Part shown: piece by piece, positions 20,101-26,937 of the stretch | Layout: the number at the start of each line of letters is the position of its first letter | Position numbering within the stretch: position 1 is the stretch's first letter | Assembly (NCBI RefSeq): GCF_025147765.1 | Contig: NZ_CP102265.1 | Location: 1,365,001 to 1,429,000 of the forward strand | DNA length: 64,000 bases | Direction: 5' to 3' | Source: Blautia obeum ATCC 29174 | GTDB taxonomy: Bacteria > Bacillota > Clostridia > Lachnospirales > Lachnospiraceae | The notes under the pieces: model-generated | Seen by the model: only the letters and a program-made list of their open reading frames with translations | Told to the model about the DNA's origin: nothing | Databases searched by the model: none | Position numbers and translations under genes: made by a program

Positions 20101-21672
20101 GATCTGGCTCAGCTGATCTATGATTTGAAAAACTCTAACGTCTATGCAGACATTTCAGTAAAACTTGTCTCTGAGGCAGGTGTTGGTACAGTCGCGGCCG
20201 GCGTTGCAAAAGCTGGTGCACAGACCGTTCTGATCTCTGGTTATGACGGAGGAACAGGAGCAGCTCCGCGAAGCTCCATCCACAATGCAGGACTTCCATG
20301 GGAACTTGGACTGGCAGAAACTCATCAGACATTGATCATGAACGGACTGCGTAACCGTGTACGCATAGAGACAGATGGAAAGCTCATGAGTGGACGTGAT
20401 GTGGTGATCGCAGCTCTTCTTGGAGCAGAGGAATTTGGATTTGCCACAGCACCGCTTGTAACTATGGGATGCGTCATGATGAGAGTATGTAACCTGGATA
20501 CCTGTCCGGTTGGTGTGGCTACACAGAATCCGGAGCTTCGTAAGCGTTTCAGGGGAAAACCGGAATATGTAGAAAACTTTATGAGATTTATCGCTCAGGA
20601 AATGCGAGAATACATGGCACGTCTTGGTGTTCGTACGGTTGATGAAATGGTCGGACATACAGAGCTTCTTAAACAGTCTGCCGAGGCAGTTGCAGCGGAA
20701 CCACATAAAGGCAAACTGGACCTCAGCGCAATCCTGAATAATCCATATGCAGGAAATGGTCAGAAGGTTACGTTTGATCCAAAAGCAGTTTATAATTTTG
20801 AACTTGAGAAAACTCTGGATGAAAAAGTGCTTCTTAAAAAATGTGCAAGAGCTATTTCAAAAGCGGAACATGTAGAACTGAATGTGGATGTCACTAATAC
20901 AGACCGTACATTTGGCACGATCCTTGGTGCTGAGATCACCAGACAGACAGGAACAGGACTTCCGGATGATACAATTGTGGTCAACTGTCATGGAGCAGGT
21001 GGACAGAGCTTTGGTGCATTTATTCCTAAGGGTCTCACTCTGAATCTTACCGGTGACAGCAATGACTACTTTGGCAAAGGTTTGTCAGGTGGTAAGCTGA
21101 TTGTGAAGGTACCTGAAAAGGCAGCTTATAAACCAGAAGAGAATATCATCATCGGAAACGTTGCCCTTTACGGTGCTACCAGCGGTTATGCTTTTATCAA
21201 CGGTGTTGCAGGAGAACGTTTTGCAGTTCGTAACTCTGGTGCATATGCAGTTGTCGAAGGTGTTGGTGAACATGGCTGTGAATATATGACAGGTGGCCGT
21301 GTTGTAGTCCTTGGACGAACCGGAAAGAACTTTGCAGCAGGTATGAGCGGTGGTATTGCATACGTGCTGGATGTGGATAACAAACTGTATAAGAATATTA
21401 ATAAAGCAATGATCTCTATTGAAAAAGTAGAGAATAAATATGATAAAAAAGAACTTCGTGATCTGATCGAAGCCCATGTTGCGGCTACCGGTTCTAAACT
21501 GGGAACAAAAGTACTTGATGACTTTGACTATTATCTGCCGCACTTTAAGAAACTTATTCCAAATGAATATAAGAAGATGATCACACTCAGCGCCAAACTG
21601 GAAGAAAAAGGATTGACAAGTGAGCAGGCGCAGATGGAAGCATTTTACGAAAGCATTGGAGCAAAGCATTAA
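17113..21672 (+). CDS. gltB: Glutamate synthase, large subunit
   Basis: Transfers the amide of glutamine to 2-oxoglutarate, giving two glutamates. 1519 residues. Order seen: Ntn glutaminase beginning at C23 (HDNCGIGAV, so a 22-residue propeptide), the central domain, the FMN-binding synthase barrel with GEGGESAERIASAGS and SGYDGGTGAAPRSS, the [3Fe-4S] cysteines in GCVMMRVCNLDTCPVGVATQ, and the C-terminal beta-helix rich in Gly (MSGGIAYVLDVD). AAAGGA lies 3 bases before the first ATG and 9 before the second (17119), so the true start may be two codons later. It works with gltD, which follows 15 bases downstream. Confidence 0.97.
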   Translation: MTMQEVRREDQGLYRREFEHDNCGIGAVVNIKGKKTHDTVANALRIVEHLEHRAGKDAEGKTGDGVGILLQISHKFFKKACKKEGFDIGGEREYGIAQFFFPQHEIKRAQAKKMFEIIVEKEGLELLGWRTVPVIPEVLGHKARECMPYIMQAFIKKPDEVEKGLPFDRMLYIARREFEQSNDNTYVVSMSSRTIVYKGMFLVGQLRTFFADLQNPDYESAIAMVHSRFSTNTNPSWERAHPNRFMVHNGEINTIRGNADKMLAREENMESPYLKGQLHKVLPVIDRKGSDSAMLDNTLEFLVMSGMELPLAVMITIPEPWANNDTISQDKRDFYQYYATMMEPWDGPASILFSDGDVMGAVLDRNGLRPSRYYITSDGYMILSSEVGVMPIPEEKIVLKERLHPGKMLLVDTVAGKVVDDDELKEKYAAMQPYGEWLNSNLVQLKDIKIPNVRMEEYTPEQRARLQKAFGYTYEQYRTSIRNMALNGAESIGAMGVDTPLAVLSNQHRPLFDYFKQLFAQVTNPPIDAIREEIVTSTSVYVGKDGNLLVQQPENCHVLKIMHPILTNTDMLKIKTMNHEGFKVAVVSTLYYKSTKLERAIDRLFVEVDKAYRDGANILVLSDRGVDENHMPIPSLLAVSAVHQHLVKTKKSTSLAIILESGEPREVHHFATLLGYGASAINPYLALETIRELIDNRMLDKDYYAAVEDYNHAVLSGIVKIASKMGISTIQSYQGSQIFEAIGVSQDVIDKYFTGTVSRVGGITLEDIEDNVEKLHSEAFDPLGLDTDLTLDSVGAHKMRSQGEEHKYNPQTIHLLQESTWTGSYDLFKQYTALVDKESHGALRGLLEFNYPENAIPIEEVESVDDIVKRFKTGAMSYGSISQEAHETLAIAMNHLHGKSNTGEGGESAERIASAGSKDDRCSAIKQVASGRFGVTSRYLVSAREIQIKMAQGAKPGEGGHLPAKKVYPWIAKTRHSTPGVSLISPPPHHDIYSIEDLAQLIYDLKNSNVYADISVKLVSEAGVGTVAAGVAKAGAQTVLISGYDGGTGAAPRSSIHNAGLPWELGLAETHQTLIMNGLRNRVRIETDGKLMSGRDVVIAALLGAEEFGFATAPLVTMGCVMMRVCNLDTCPVGVATQNPELRKRFRGKPEYVENFMRFIAQEMREYMARLGVRTVDEMVGHTELLKQSAEAVAAEPHKGKLDLSAILNNPYAGNGQKVTFDPKAVYNFELEKTLDEKVLLKKCARAISKAEHVELNVDVTNTDRTFGTILGAEITRQTGTGLPDDTIVVNCHGAGGQSFGAFIPKGLTLNLTGDSNDYFGKGLSGGKLIVKVPEKAAYKPEENIIIGNVALYGATSGYAFINGVAGERFAVRNSGAYAVVEGVGEHGCEYMTGGRVVVLGRTGKNFAAGMSGGIAYVLDVDNKLYKNINKAMISIEKVENKYDKKELRDLIEAHVAATGSKLGTKVLDDFDYYLPHFKKLIPNEYKKMITLSAKLEEKGLTSEQAQMEAFYESIGAKH

Positions 21673-21687
21673 GGAGGATGAGGAAAC

Positions 21688-23172
21688 ATGGGAAAGCCAA
21701 CAGGATTTTTAGAGTATAAAAGAGAGACAGCCAGAGTGCTGCCGCCAAAGGTCCGGATTGCCAACTTCAATGAGTTCCGGACTCCTCTCAGCAAAGAAAA
21801 ACAGAAAACACAGGGGGCGCGCTGCATGGCCTGCGGCGTACCTTTCTGCCAGTCAGGTATGATGCTTAATGGAATGGCTTCCGGCTGTCCACTGCATAAC
21901 CTCGTACCGGAAACAAATGATCTGGTATATACAGGAAACTGGAAACAGGCATATTTAAGACTTTCCAAGACACATAGTTTTCCGGAGTTTACTTCCAGAG
22001 TGTGTCCGGCTCTTTGTGAGGCGGCATGTACCTGTAATCTGGACAGTGAGCCGGTATCTACAAAAGAGAATGAAAGAGCAATTATTGAAACTGCGTGGCA
22101 GGAAGGATGGGTAAAACCACAGATTCCACGCGTTCGTACAGGAAAGACGATCGCAGTAGTCGGAAGTGGTCCATCCGGTCTGGCAGCGGCACAGCAACTG
22201 AACCGAAGAGGACACAGTGTTACAGTTTATGAAAGAAGTGACAGACCTGGCGGACTTCTCCGTTACGGTATTCCGAATATGAAACTGGAAAAATCTGTCG
22301 TAGACAGAAGAATTCATCTGATGGAAGAAGAAGGTGTGAAGTTTGTTCTGAATACCAATGTCGGAAAAGATATCACTGCAGAAGAACTTCTTAAGAAATA
22401 TGACCGCGTGATCCTTGCATGTGGAGCATCTAATCCGAGAGACATCAAAGTTCCGGGACGAGAAGCAAAAGGTATTTACTTTGCTGTAGATTTTCTTGGA
22501 AAAGTCACCAAGACACTTTTGGATTCCAATTTTGAAAAAACGCCATATGAACTTGCAAAAGACAAACACGTTCTTGTGATCGGTGGCGGTGATACCGGAA
22601 ATGACTGTGTTGGAACAAGCATCCGTCTGGGCGCAAAATCTGTGATACAGCTGGAAATGATGCCAAAACCTCCGGCAGAGCGTGCGGCAAACAATCCGTG
22701 GCCTGAGTGGCCGAGAATCCTCAAAACGGACTATGGCCAGGAAGAGGCAATTGCAGTGTTTGGCCATGATCCGCGTGTATATCAGACAACGGTTACGGAG
22801 TTTATTGCAGATAAGAAAGGAAATGTCTGCAAGGCGAAGATCGTTAAACTAAAAAGTCAGAAAGATGAAAAGACAGGAAGAATGATGATGGTTCCGGTAG
22901 AAGGAACGGAAGAAGTCATTCCGGCAGATGTGGTTCTGATCGCAGCTGGATTCCTGGGAAGCCAAAAGTATGTAACAGATGCATTTAAAGTAGCACTTAC
23001 CGGACGGACAAACGTTGAAACAAAACCAGAAGCTTATGAAACTTCTGTACCAAGAGTCTTCACGGCAGGCGATATGCACCGGGGACAGTCGCTGGTTGTA
23101 TGGGCAATCCGTGAGGGCCGTGAGGCAGCAAGAGCTGTTGATGAGTCTCTGATGGGATATACAAATCTGTAA
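21688..23172 (+). CDS. gltD: Glutamate synthase, small subunit
   Basis: NADPH-oxidising flavoprotein subunit of glutamate synthase. 494 residues. The N-terminal cysteine-rich part (CMACGVPFCQSG, GCPLHN, CPALCEAACTC) binds two [4Fe-4S] clusters. The FAD site is VVGSGPSGLAAAQQL, and the NAD(P)H site is VIGGGDTGNDCVG. The C-terminal FTAGDMHRGQSLVVWAIREG completes the FAD site. The RBS AAGGAGGATGAGG lies right after the gltB stop, so the pair is translated from one mRNA. Related preTA/NfnA-like proteins share this fold, but the gltB partner settles the assignment. Confidence 0.96.
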   Translation: MGKPTGFLEYKRETARVLPPKVRIANFNEFRTPLSKEKQKTQGARCMACGVPFCQSGMMLNGMASGCPLHNLVPETNDLVYTGNWKQAYLRLSKTHSFPEFTSRVCPALCEAACTCNLDSEPVSTKENERAIIETAWQEGWVKPQIPRVRTGKTIAVVGSGPSGLAAAQQLNRRGHSVTVYERSDRPGGLLRYGIPNMKLEKSVVDRRIHLMEEEGVKFVLNTNVGKDITAEELLKKYDRVILACGASNPRDIKVPGREAKGIYFAVDFLGKVTKTLLDSNFEKTPYELAKDKHVLVIGGGDTGNDCVGTSIRLGAKSVIQLEMMPKPPAERAANNPWPEWPRILKTDYGQEEAIAVFGHDPRVYQTTVTEFIADKKGNVCKAKIVKLKSQKDEKTGRMMMVPVEGTEEVIPADVVLIAAGFLGSQKYVTDAFKVALTGRTNVETKPEAYETSVPRVFTAGDMHRGQSLVVWAIREGREAARAVDESLMGYTNL

Positions 23173-23180
23173 AAAGAGAG

Positions 23181-23218
23181 TTGACAAAGACCATGCAGGT
23201 TGCTATAATACCTGCATG
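23181..23218 (+). promoter_or_regulatory. glnA promoter with an operator-like palindrome over the -10
   Basis: Perfect TTGACA (23181-23186) and TATAAT (23204-23209) with a 17-base spacer. A perfect 9-bp inverted repeat, CATGCAGGT and ACCTGCATG (23192-23200 and 23210-23218), brackets the -10 box symmetrically. This is where a repressor dimer would sit. It does not match the GlnR/TnrA consensus (TGTNAN7TNACA). The binding protein is unknown. Confidence 0.75.
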
Positions 23219-23270
23219 AACAAGGGCGTTCTTTTGGAGGGTAACCCTCCGAAAGTGCGCCCCTTTTTTA
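23218..23270 (+). promoter_or_regulatory. glnA leader attenuator: hexaloop hairpin overlapping a terminator
   Basis: GAAC-AAGGGC-GTTC (23218-23231) is a 4-bp hairpin with loop AAGGGC. It overlaps the 5' arm of a terminator that runs GGGCG...GGAGGG-TAA-CCCTCC...GCGCCCC followed by TTTTTT (23224-23270). The loop keeps A1 and G4. The ANTAR gene follows glnA, so feedback through this leader is plausible. Confidence 0.65.
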
Positions 23271-23300
23271 TTTATTTTTAAATTATAAGGAGAGAATGTT

Positions 23301-24608
23301 ATGGGGAATTATACCAGAGAGGAAATATTACAGATGGTTGAGGATGAAGACGTAGAATTTATCCGTCTTCAGTTTACTGATATGTTTGGGGCAATCAAAA
23401 ATATCGCTGTAACCGCTCGGGAACTTCCTCGGGCGTTGAATAATCAGTGTGTGATAGATGGAGAACAGATTGCAGGAACCTCCGGATTAAAAGATGCAGA
23501 TCTGTATCTCAGACCTGTACTTGATACATTTGCAATCCTGCCGTGGCGTCCACAGCAGGGAAAAGTGGCACGAATGATCTGTGATCTGTATTTTCCTGAT
23601 GGAACGCCATACAAAAACAGTCCAAGATATATTCTGGAAAATGTTGCCGGAAAAGCGCAGGCTGAGGGCTATACCTGCTACATTGATCCGGAATGTGAAT
23701 TTTTCCTGTTCCATACAGAAGATAATGGAAATCCAACAACGGTGACACACGAGCAGGCCGGATATCTGGATATCAGTCCGCTGGATCTTGGAGAAAATGC
23801 AAGAAGAGATATGGTGCTTACATTGGAAGATATGGGAATGGAAGTTGAATCCTCTCATCACGAGGCAGCACCGGCTCAGCATGAAATTGATTTTCGGTAT
23901 GGCGAGATCCGCAAGATTGCGGACTGCATTACTACTTTTAAGATGGCTGTTCGTATTGTGGCAAAGAGACATGGCCTTCATGCGACATTTATGCCGAAAC
24001 CAAAGGCAGAAGTAAATGGATCAGGAATGCATATTCAGTTTTCGCTGATTAAAGACGGAAAGAATGTGTTTGAGAGTCAGTCAAATCATGGAGAACTCAG
24101 CCAGGAGGCTTACTATTTTATTGGAGGCCTGCTTGCACACAGTAAGGAAATGGCACTGATCACGAATCCGATCGTTAATTCATACAAACGACTTGTTCCG
24201 GGATATGATGCTCCGACAGAACTTACCTGGACAGAGAATAATCAGAATTCACTTGTTCGCATTCCAGTTACCAGAGGCGAAGGAATCAGAGTAGAACTTC
24301 GAAGTCCTGATACTTCCGCGAATCCGTATGTTGTTCTGGCAATCTGCCTGGCAGCAGGTCTGGATGGAATCAAAAACAAGATCACGCCGACGAAATCATC
24401 AAACCTTGCAATGCAGGGACAACAGGCGGAGCATCTTCCGTCAACGCTGAAAGAGGCAATTGACTATTTTGAGGAAAGTACATGGGTAAAGGATGTGCTG
24501 GGAGAAGAGTTCTGCAAACAGTATGTTGCAGCCAAGAAAAATGAATGGCTGCGATATATACAGCAGGTAACTGACTGGGAAATTGCAGAATATCTGTATC
24601 GCCTGTAA
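23301..24608 (+). CDS. glnA: Glutamine synthetase type I (GSI-alpha)
   Basis: Makes glutamine from glutamate and ammonium. At 435 residues it is the short GSI-alpha form of Firmicutes, which lacks the adenylylation insert of GSI-beta and is feedback inhibited by glutamine. Seen: QFTDMFGAIKNI, the metal-site DPECEFFLF and EAAPAQHEIDF, the ATP-site KPKAEVNGSGMHIQFS, the glutamate-site NSYKRLVPGYDAP and RSPDTSANPY. The RBS AAGGAGAG lies before the ATG. Expression is probably set by the palindrome at -10 and by the leader attenuator. The ANTAR gene lies 54 bases downstream and is likely co-transcribed. Confidence 0.97.
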   Translation: MGNYTREEILQMVEDEDVEFIRLQFTDMFGAIKNIAVTARELPRALNNQCVIDGEQIAGTSGLKDADLYLRPVLDTFAILPWRPQQGKVARMICDLYFPDGTPYKNSPRYILENVAGKAQAEGYTCYIDPECEFFLFHTEDNGNPTTVTHEQAGYLDISPLDLGENARRDMVLTLEDMGMEVESSHHEAAPAQHEIDFRYGEIRKIADCITTFKMAVRIVAKRHGLHATFMPKPKAEVNGSGMHIQFSLIKDGKNVFESQSNHGELSQEAYYFIGGLLAHSKEMALITNPIVNSYKRLVPGYDAPTELTWTENNQNSLVRIPVTRGEGIRVELRSPDTSANPYVVLAICLAAGLDGIKNKITPTKSSNLAMQGQQAEHLPSTLKEAIDYFEESTWVKDVLGEEFCKQYVAAKKNEWLRYIQQVTDWEIAEYLYRL

Positions 24609-24662
24609 GTATGTGGTCTTGTAGGAGAAACGTATGAGGTCTGAAGGAGGAGAGACACTGGT

Positions 24663-25211
24663 ATGAGCAGCATTGTTATTGCATTACCAAAAATAGAAGA
24701 TGCCAGAAAAATCCGCGGTGTTCTGGAATGCCACGGATTAGCGGTAGCCTCTGTATGCAGTACTGCATCGAATGCTCTTTCCAGCGCATCTGAATTAGGA
24801 AATGGTGTTTTGATATGTGGGCATCGTCTTCCTGATATGAATTATCTGGATCTGGCAGAGTGTATGCCAAAAGATTTTGAAATGCTGCTTCTGGCGTCTG
24901 CGAGGGTGATATGTGAAGTACCACCATCGATTCTGTCAGTAGAAATGCCAATGAAAGCCAGTGACCTGATCAATACGGTAAATATGATTCTTATGCAGCA
25001 GGAACGTAAGCGACGCAAAGAGAAAAAGAAACCAAAGCTTCGTTCCGAGAAAGAACAGAATTATATATCCAATGCAAAAATGATGCTGATGCAGCGAAAT
25101 CACCTGAGTGAGGACGATGCATACCGGTATATCCAGAAATCAAGTATGGATTCCGGAACCAATATGGTAGAAACAGCACAGATGCTTCTGATGCTGTTAT
25201 ACGAAAGTTAA
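24663..25211 (+). CDS. ANTAR-domain antiterminator with a degenerate receiver
   Basis: A 182-residue RNA-binding regulator. Residues 1 to about 110 have a receiver-like pattern, but the phospho-acceptor strand reads GVLICGHRLPDM, with no Asp at the usual place, and the acidic pair is absent, so it is probably not phosphorylated. A basic hinge (RKRRKEKKKPK, about 115-125) is followed by the ANTAR three-helix domain (about 130-178), with AKMMLMQRNHLSEDDAYRYI and ETAQMLLMLL. ANTAR proteins bind A1/G4 hexaloop hairpins and prevent termination. Four such leaders lie in this locus. The position behind glnA suggests nitrogen control, perhaps signalled by glutamine synthetase itself (inference). RBS GGAGGAGAG. 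Confidence 0.85.
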   Translation: MSSIVIALPKIEDARKIRGVLECHGLAVASVCSTASNALSSASELGNGVLICGHRLPDMNYLDLAECMPKDFEMLLLASARVICEVPPSILSVEMPMKASDLINTVNMILMQQERKRRKEKKKPKLRSEKEQNYISNAKMMLMQRNHLSEDDAYRYIQKSSMDSGTNMVETAQMLLMLLYES

Positions 25212-25244
25212 ATAAAAAAGACTAGATATATGGAGGATGAGGAA

Positions 25245-26576
25245 ATGGAGTTTTTGAACGGTATTTGCAAAAAAGAAGTAACCGAGTGGGATGAACTGAC
25301 TGGTACTTCTCTCTTAAATCAGGAAGTAGTTCTGGAAGGAGCCGTTCACAGCATCCGTAATATGGGCGATGTGGCTTTTGTGATCCTGAGAAGAAGCGAG
25401 GGACTTTTTCAGACTGTTGTAGAAAATGAAAAAGCAAATCTTTCCATTCATGATCTGAAAGAGGCTATGACTCTCCGTGTGAAAGGAATTCTCCATGAGG
25501 AAGAACGAGCACCTCATGGAAGAGAAGTCCGTGTTCAGGAGATCGAGATTCTTTCATCACCGGCGGAACCAATGCCGCTGGCAATTGATAAATGGAAATT
25601 AAATACATCTCTGGAGGCAAAACTGAATTTACGTCCGATCGCACTCCGTAATATTCAGGAGCGTTCTAAATTCAAGATTCAGGAAGCTCTGGTACGTGCG
25701 TTCCGTGATTTCCTCTATGAGCAGGGCTTTACAGAAATTCATACACCTAAGATCGGAGCAAGAGGTGCCGAGGGTGGAGCAAACCTGTTTAAATTCAGCT
25801 ATTTCCACAAACCGGCTGTATTGGCACAGAGCCCACAGTTTTATAAACAGATGATGGTGGGTGTGTTTGACAGGGTATTTGAAACAGGTCCGGTATTCCG
25901 TGCAGAAAAACATAACACGAAACGTCATTTGAACGAATATACCAGTCTCGATTTTGAAATGGGTTATATCGATGGATTTGAAGACATTATGGGTATGGAG
26001 ACGGGATTCCTTCAATATGCAATGGAACTTCTGAAGAAGGATTATGCAAAAGAACTTCAGATTCTGAATATTCAGCTTCCAAAAGTAGATCAGATTCCAA
26101 CAGTTCGTTTTGATAAAGCAAAGGAACTGGTTTCCGAAAAATATAATCGTAAGATCCGCAATCCATATGATCTGGAACCGGAAGAAGAAGCTCTGATCGG
26201 AAGATATTTCAAAGAAGAATACGATGCAGATTTTGTATTTGTTACACATTATCCGTCGAAGAAACGTCCATTCTATGCAATGGATGATCCGCAGGATGAT
26301 AAATTCACACTGAGTTTTGACCTTCTGTTCCATGGACTGGAAGTTACAACAGGCGGTCAGCGAATCCACGACTATAATCAGCTGAAAGCAAAGATCGCTG
26401 CACGAGGTATGGAAGAAGAAGGTATGGAACAGTATCTGGATACCTTCAAACACGGTATGCCACCTCACGGAGGACTTGGTATCGGTCTGGAACGTCTGAC
26501 TATGCAGCTTCTTGGTGAGGAAAATGTCCGTGAGGCATGTCTGTTCCCGAGAGATCTGAACAGACTGGAACCGTAA
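25245..26576 (+). CDS. aspS: Archaeal-type aspartyl-tRNA synthetase, probably non-discriminating (Asp/Asn)
   Basis: Class II synthetase of 443 residues. An N-terminal OB-fold anticodon domain precedes the catalytic core, which shows GPVFRAEKHNTKRHLNEYTS (motif 2), GGQRIHDY and HGGLGIGLERL (motif 3). These are diagnostic of archaeal-type AspRS, not AsnRS (whose motif 2 reads differently) nor the 590-residue bacterial AspRS. In the anticodon domain His35 (GAVH) and Pro90 (RAPHG) fall where the non-discriminating Deinococcus enzyme has His and Pro. It should therefore also charge tRNA-Asn with Asp, which GatCAB, encoded next, then amidates. The start at 25245 is chosen because GGAGG ends 8 bases before it; the in-frame ATG at 25230 would lie ahead of this RBS. 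Confidence 0.88.
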   Translation: MEFLNGICKKEVTEWDELTGTSLLNQEVVLEGAVHSIRNMGDVAFVILRRSEGLFQTVVENEKANLSIHDLKEAMTLRVKGILHEEERAPHGREVRVQEIEILSSPAEPMPLAIDKWKLNTSLEAKLNLRPIALRNIQERSKFKIQEALVRAFRDFLYEQGFTEIHTPKIGARGAEGGANLFKFSYFHKPAVLAQSPQFYKQMMVGVFDRVFETGPVFRAEKHNTKRHLNEYTSLDFEMGYIDGFEDIMGMETGFLQYAMELLKKDYAKELQILNIQLPKVDQIPTVRFDKAKELVSEKYNRKIRNPYDLEPEEEALIGRYFKEEYDADFVFVTHYPSKKRPFYAMDDPQDDKFTLSFDLLFHGLEVTTGGQRIHDYNQLKAKIAARGMEEEGMEQYLDTFKHGMPPHGGLGIGLERLTMQLLGEENVREACLFPRDLNRLEP

Positions 26577-26599
26577 CTGTTTGCAGGGAGGAAAAAATA

Positions 26600-26893
26600 A
26601 TGGCAAAGATCATAGATGATGAAACAATTGAAAATGTATGTATTCTGGCGAAGCTCTCTCTCAGCAATGAGGCTAAGGAAAAAGCAAAAGAAGACATGCA
26701 GAAAATGCTGGATTATGTAGAAAAACTGGATGAGTTGGATACAGATGGTGTGGAACCGCTGTCTCATATTTTTGGTGATAAGAATGTATTCCGTGACGAT
26801 GTTGTGACAAATGGAGACAACAAGGAAGCAATGCTTATGAATGCACCGAAAGCAAAAGAAGGACAGTATCAGGTACCGAAGACGATCGGATAA
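26600..26893 (+). CDS. gatC: Asp/Glu-tRNA amidotransferase subunit C
   Basis: 97-residue structural subunit that wraps around GatA and links it to GatB. Recognisable by IENVCILAKLSLSNEAK, the coiled region MLDYVEKLDELDTDGVEP, and the HIFGDKNVFRDDVV stretch with a C-terminal MNAPKAKEGQYQVPKTI. The RBS is GGGAGG, 23 bases after the aspS stop. An in-frame upstream ATG at 26537 lies inside aspS without an RBS and is rejected. Confidence 0.95.
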   Translation: MAKIIDDETIENVCILAKLSLSNEAKEKAKEDMQKMLDYVEKLDELDTDGVEPLSHIFGDKNVFRDDVVTNGDNKEAMLMNAPKAKEGQYQVPKTIG

Positions 26894-26937
26894 TGAAAAG
26901 GAATTCAGACAGAGAATTCATATAGAGGAGAAAGATT

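Noticed and set aside
25245..26576. Reading this gene as asparaginyl-tRNA synthetase
   Set aside because: The motifs GPVFRAEKHNTKRHLNEYTS and GGQRIHDY and the C-terminal PRDLNRLEP are of archaeal-type AspRS, and gatCAB follows directly.
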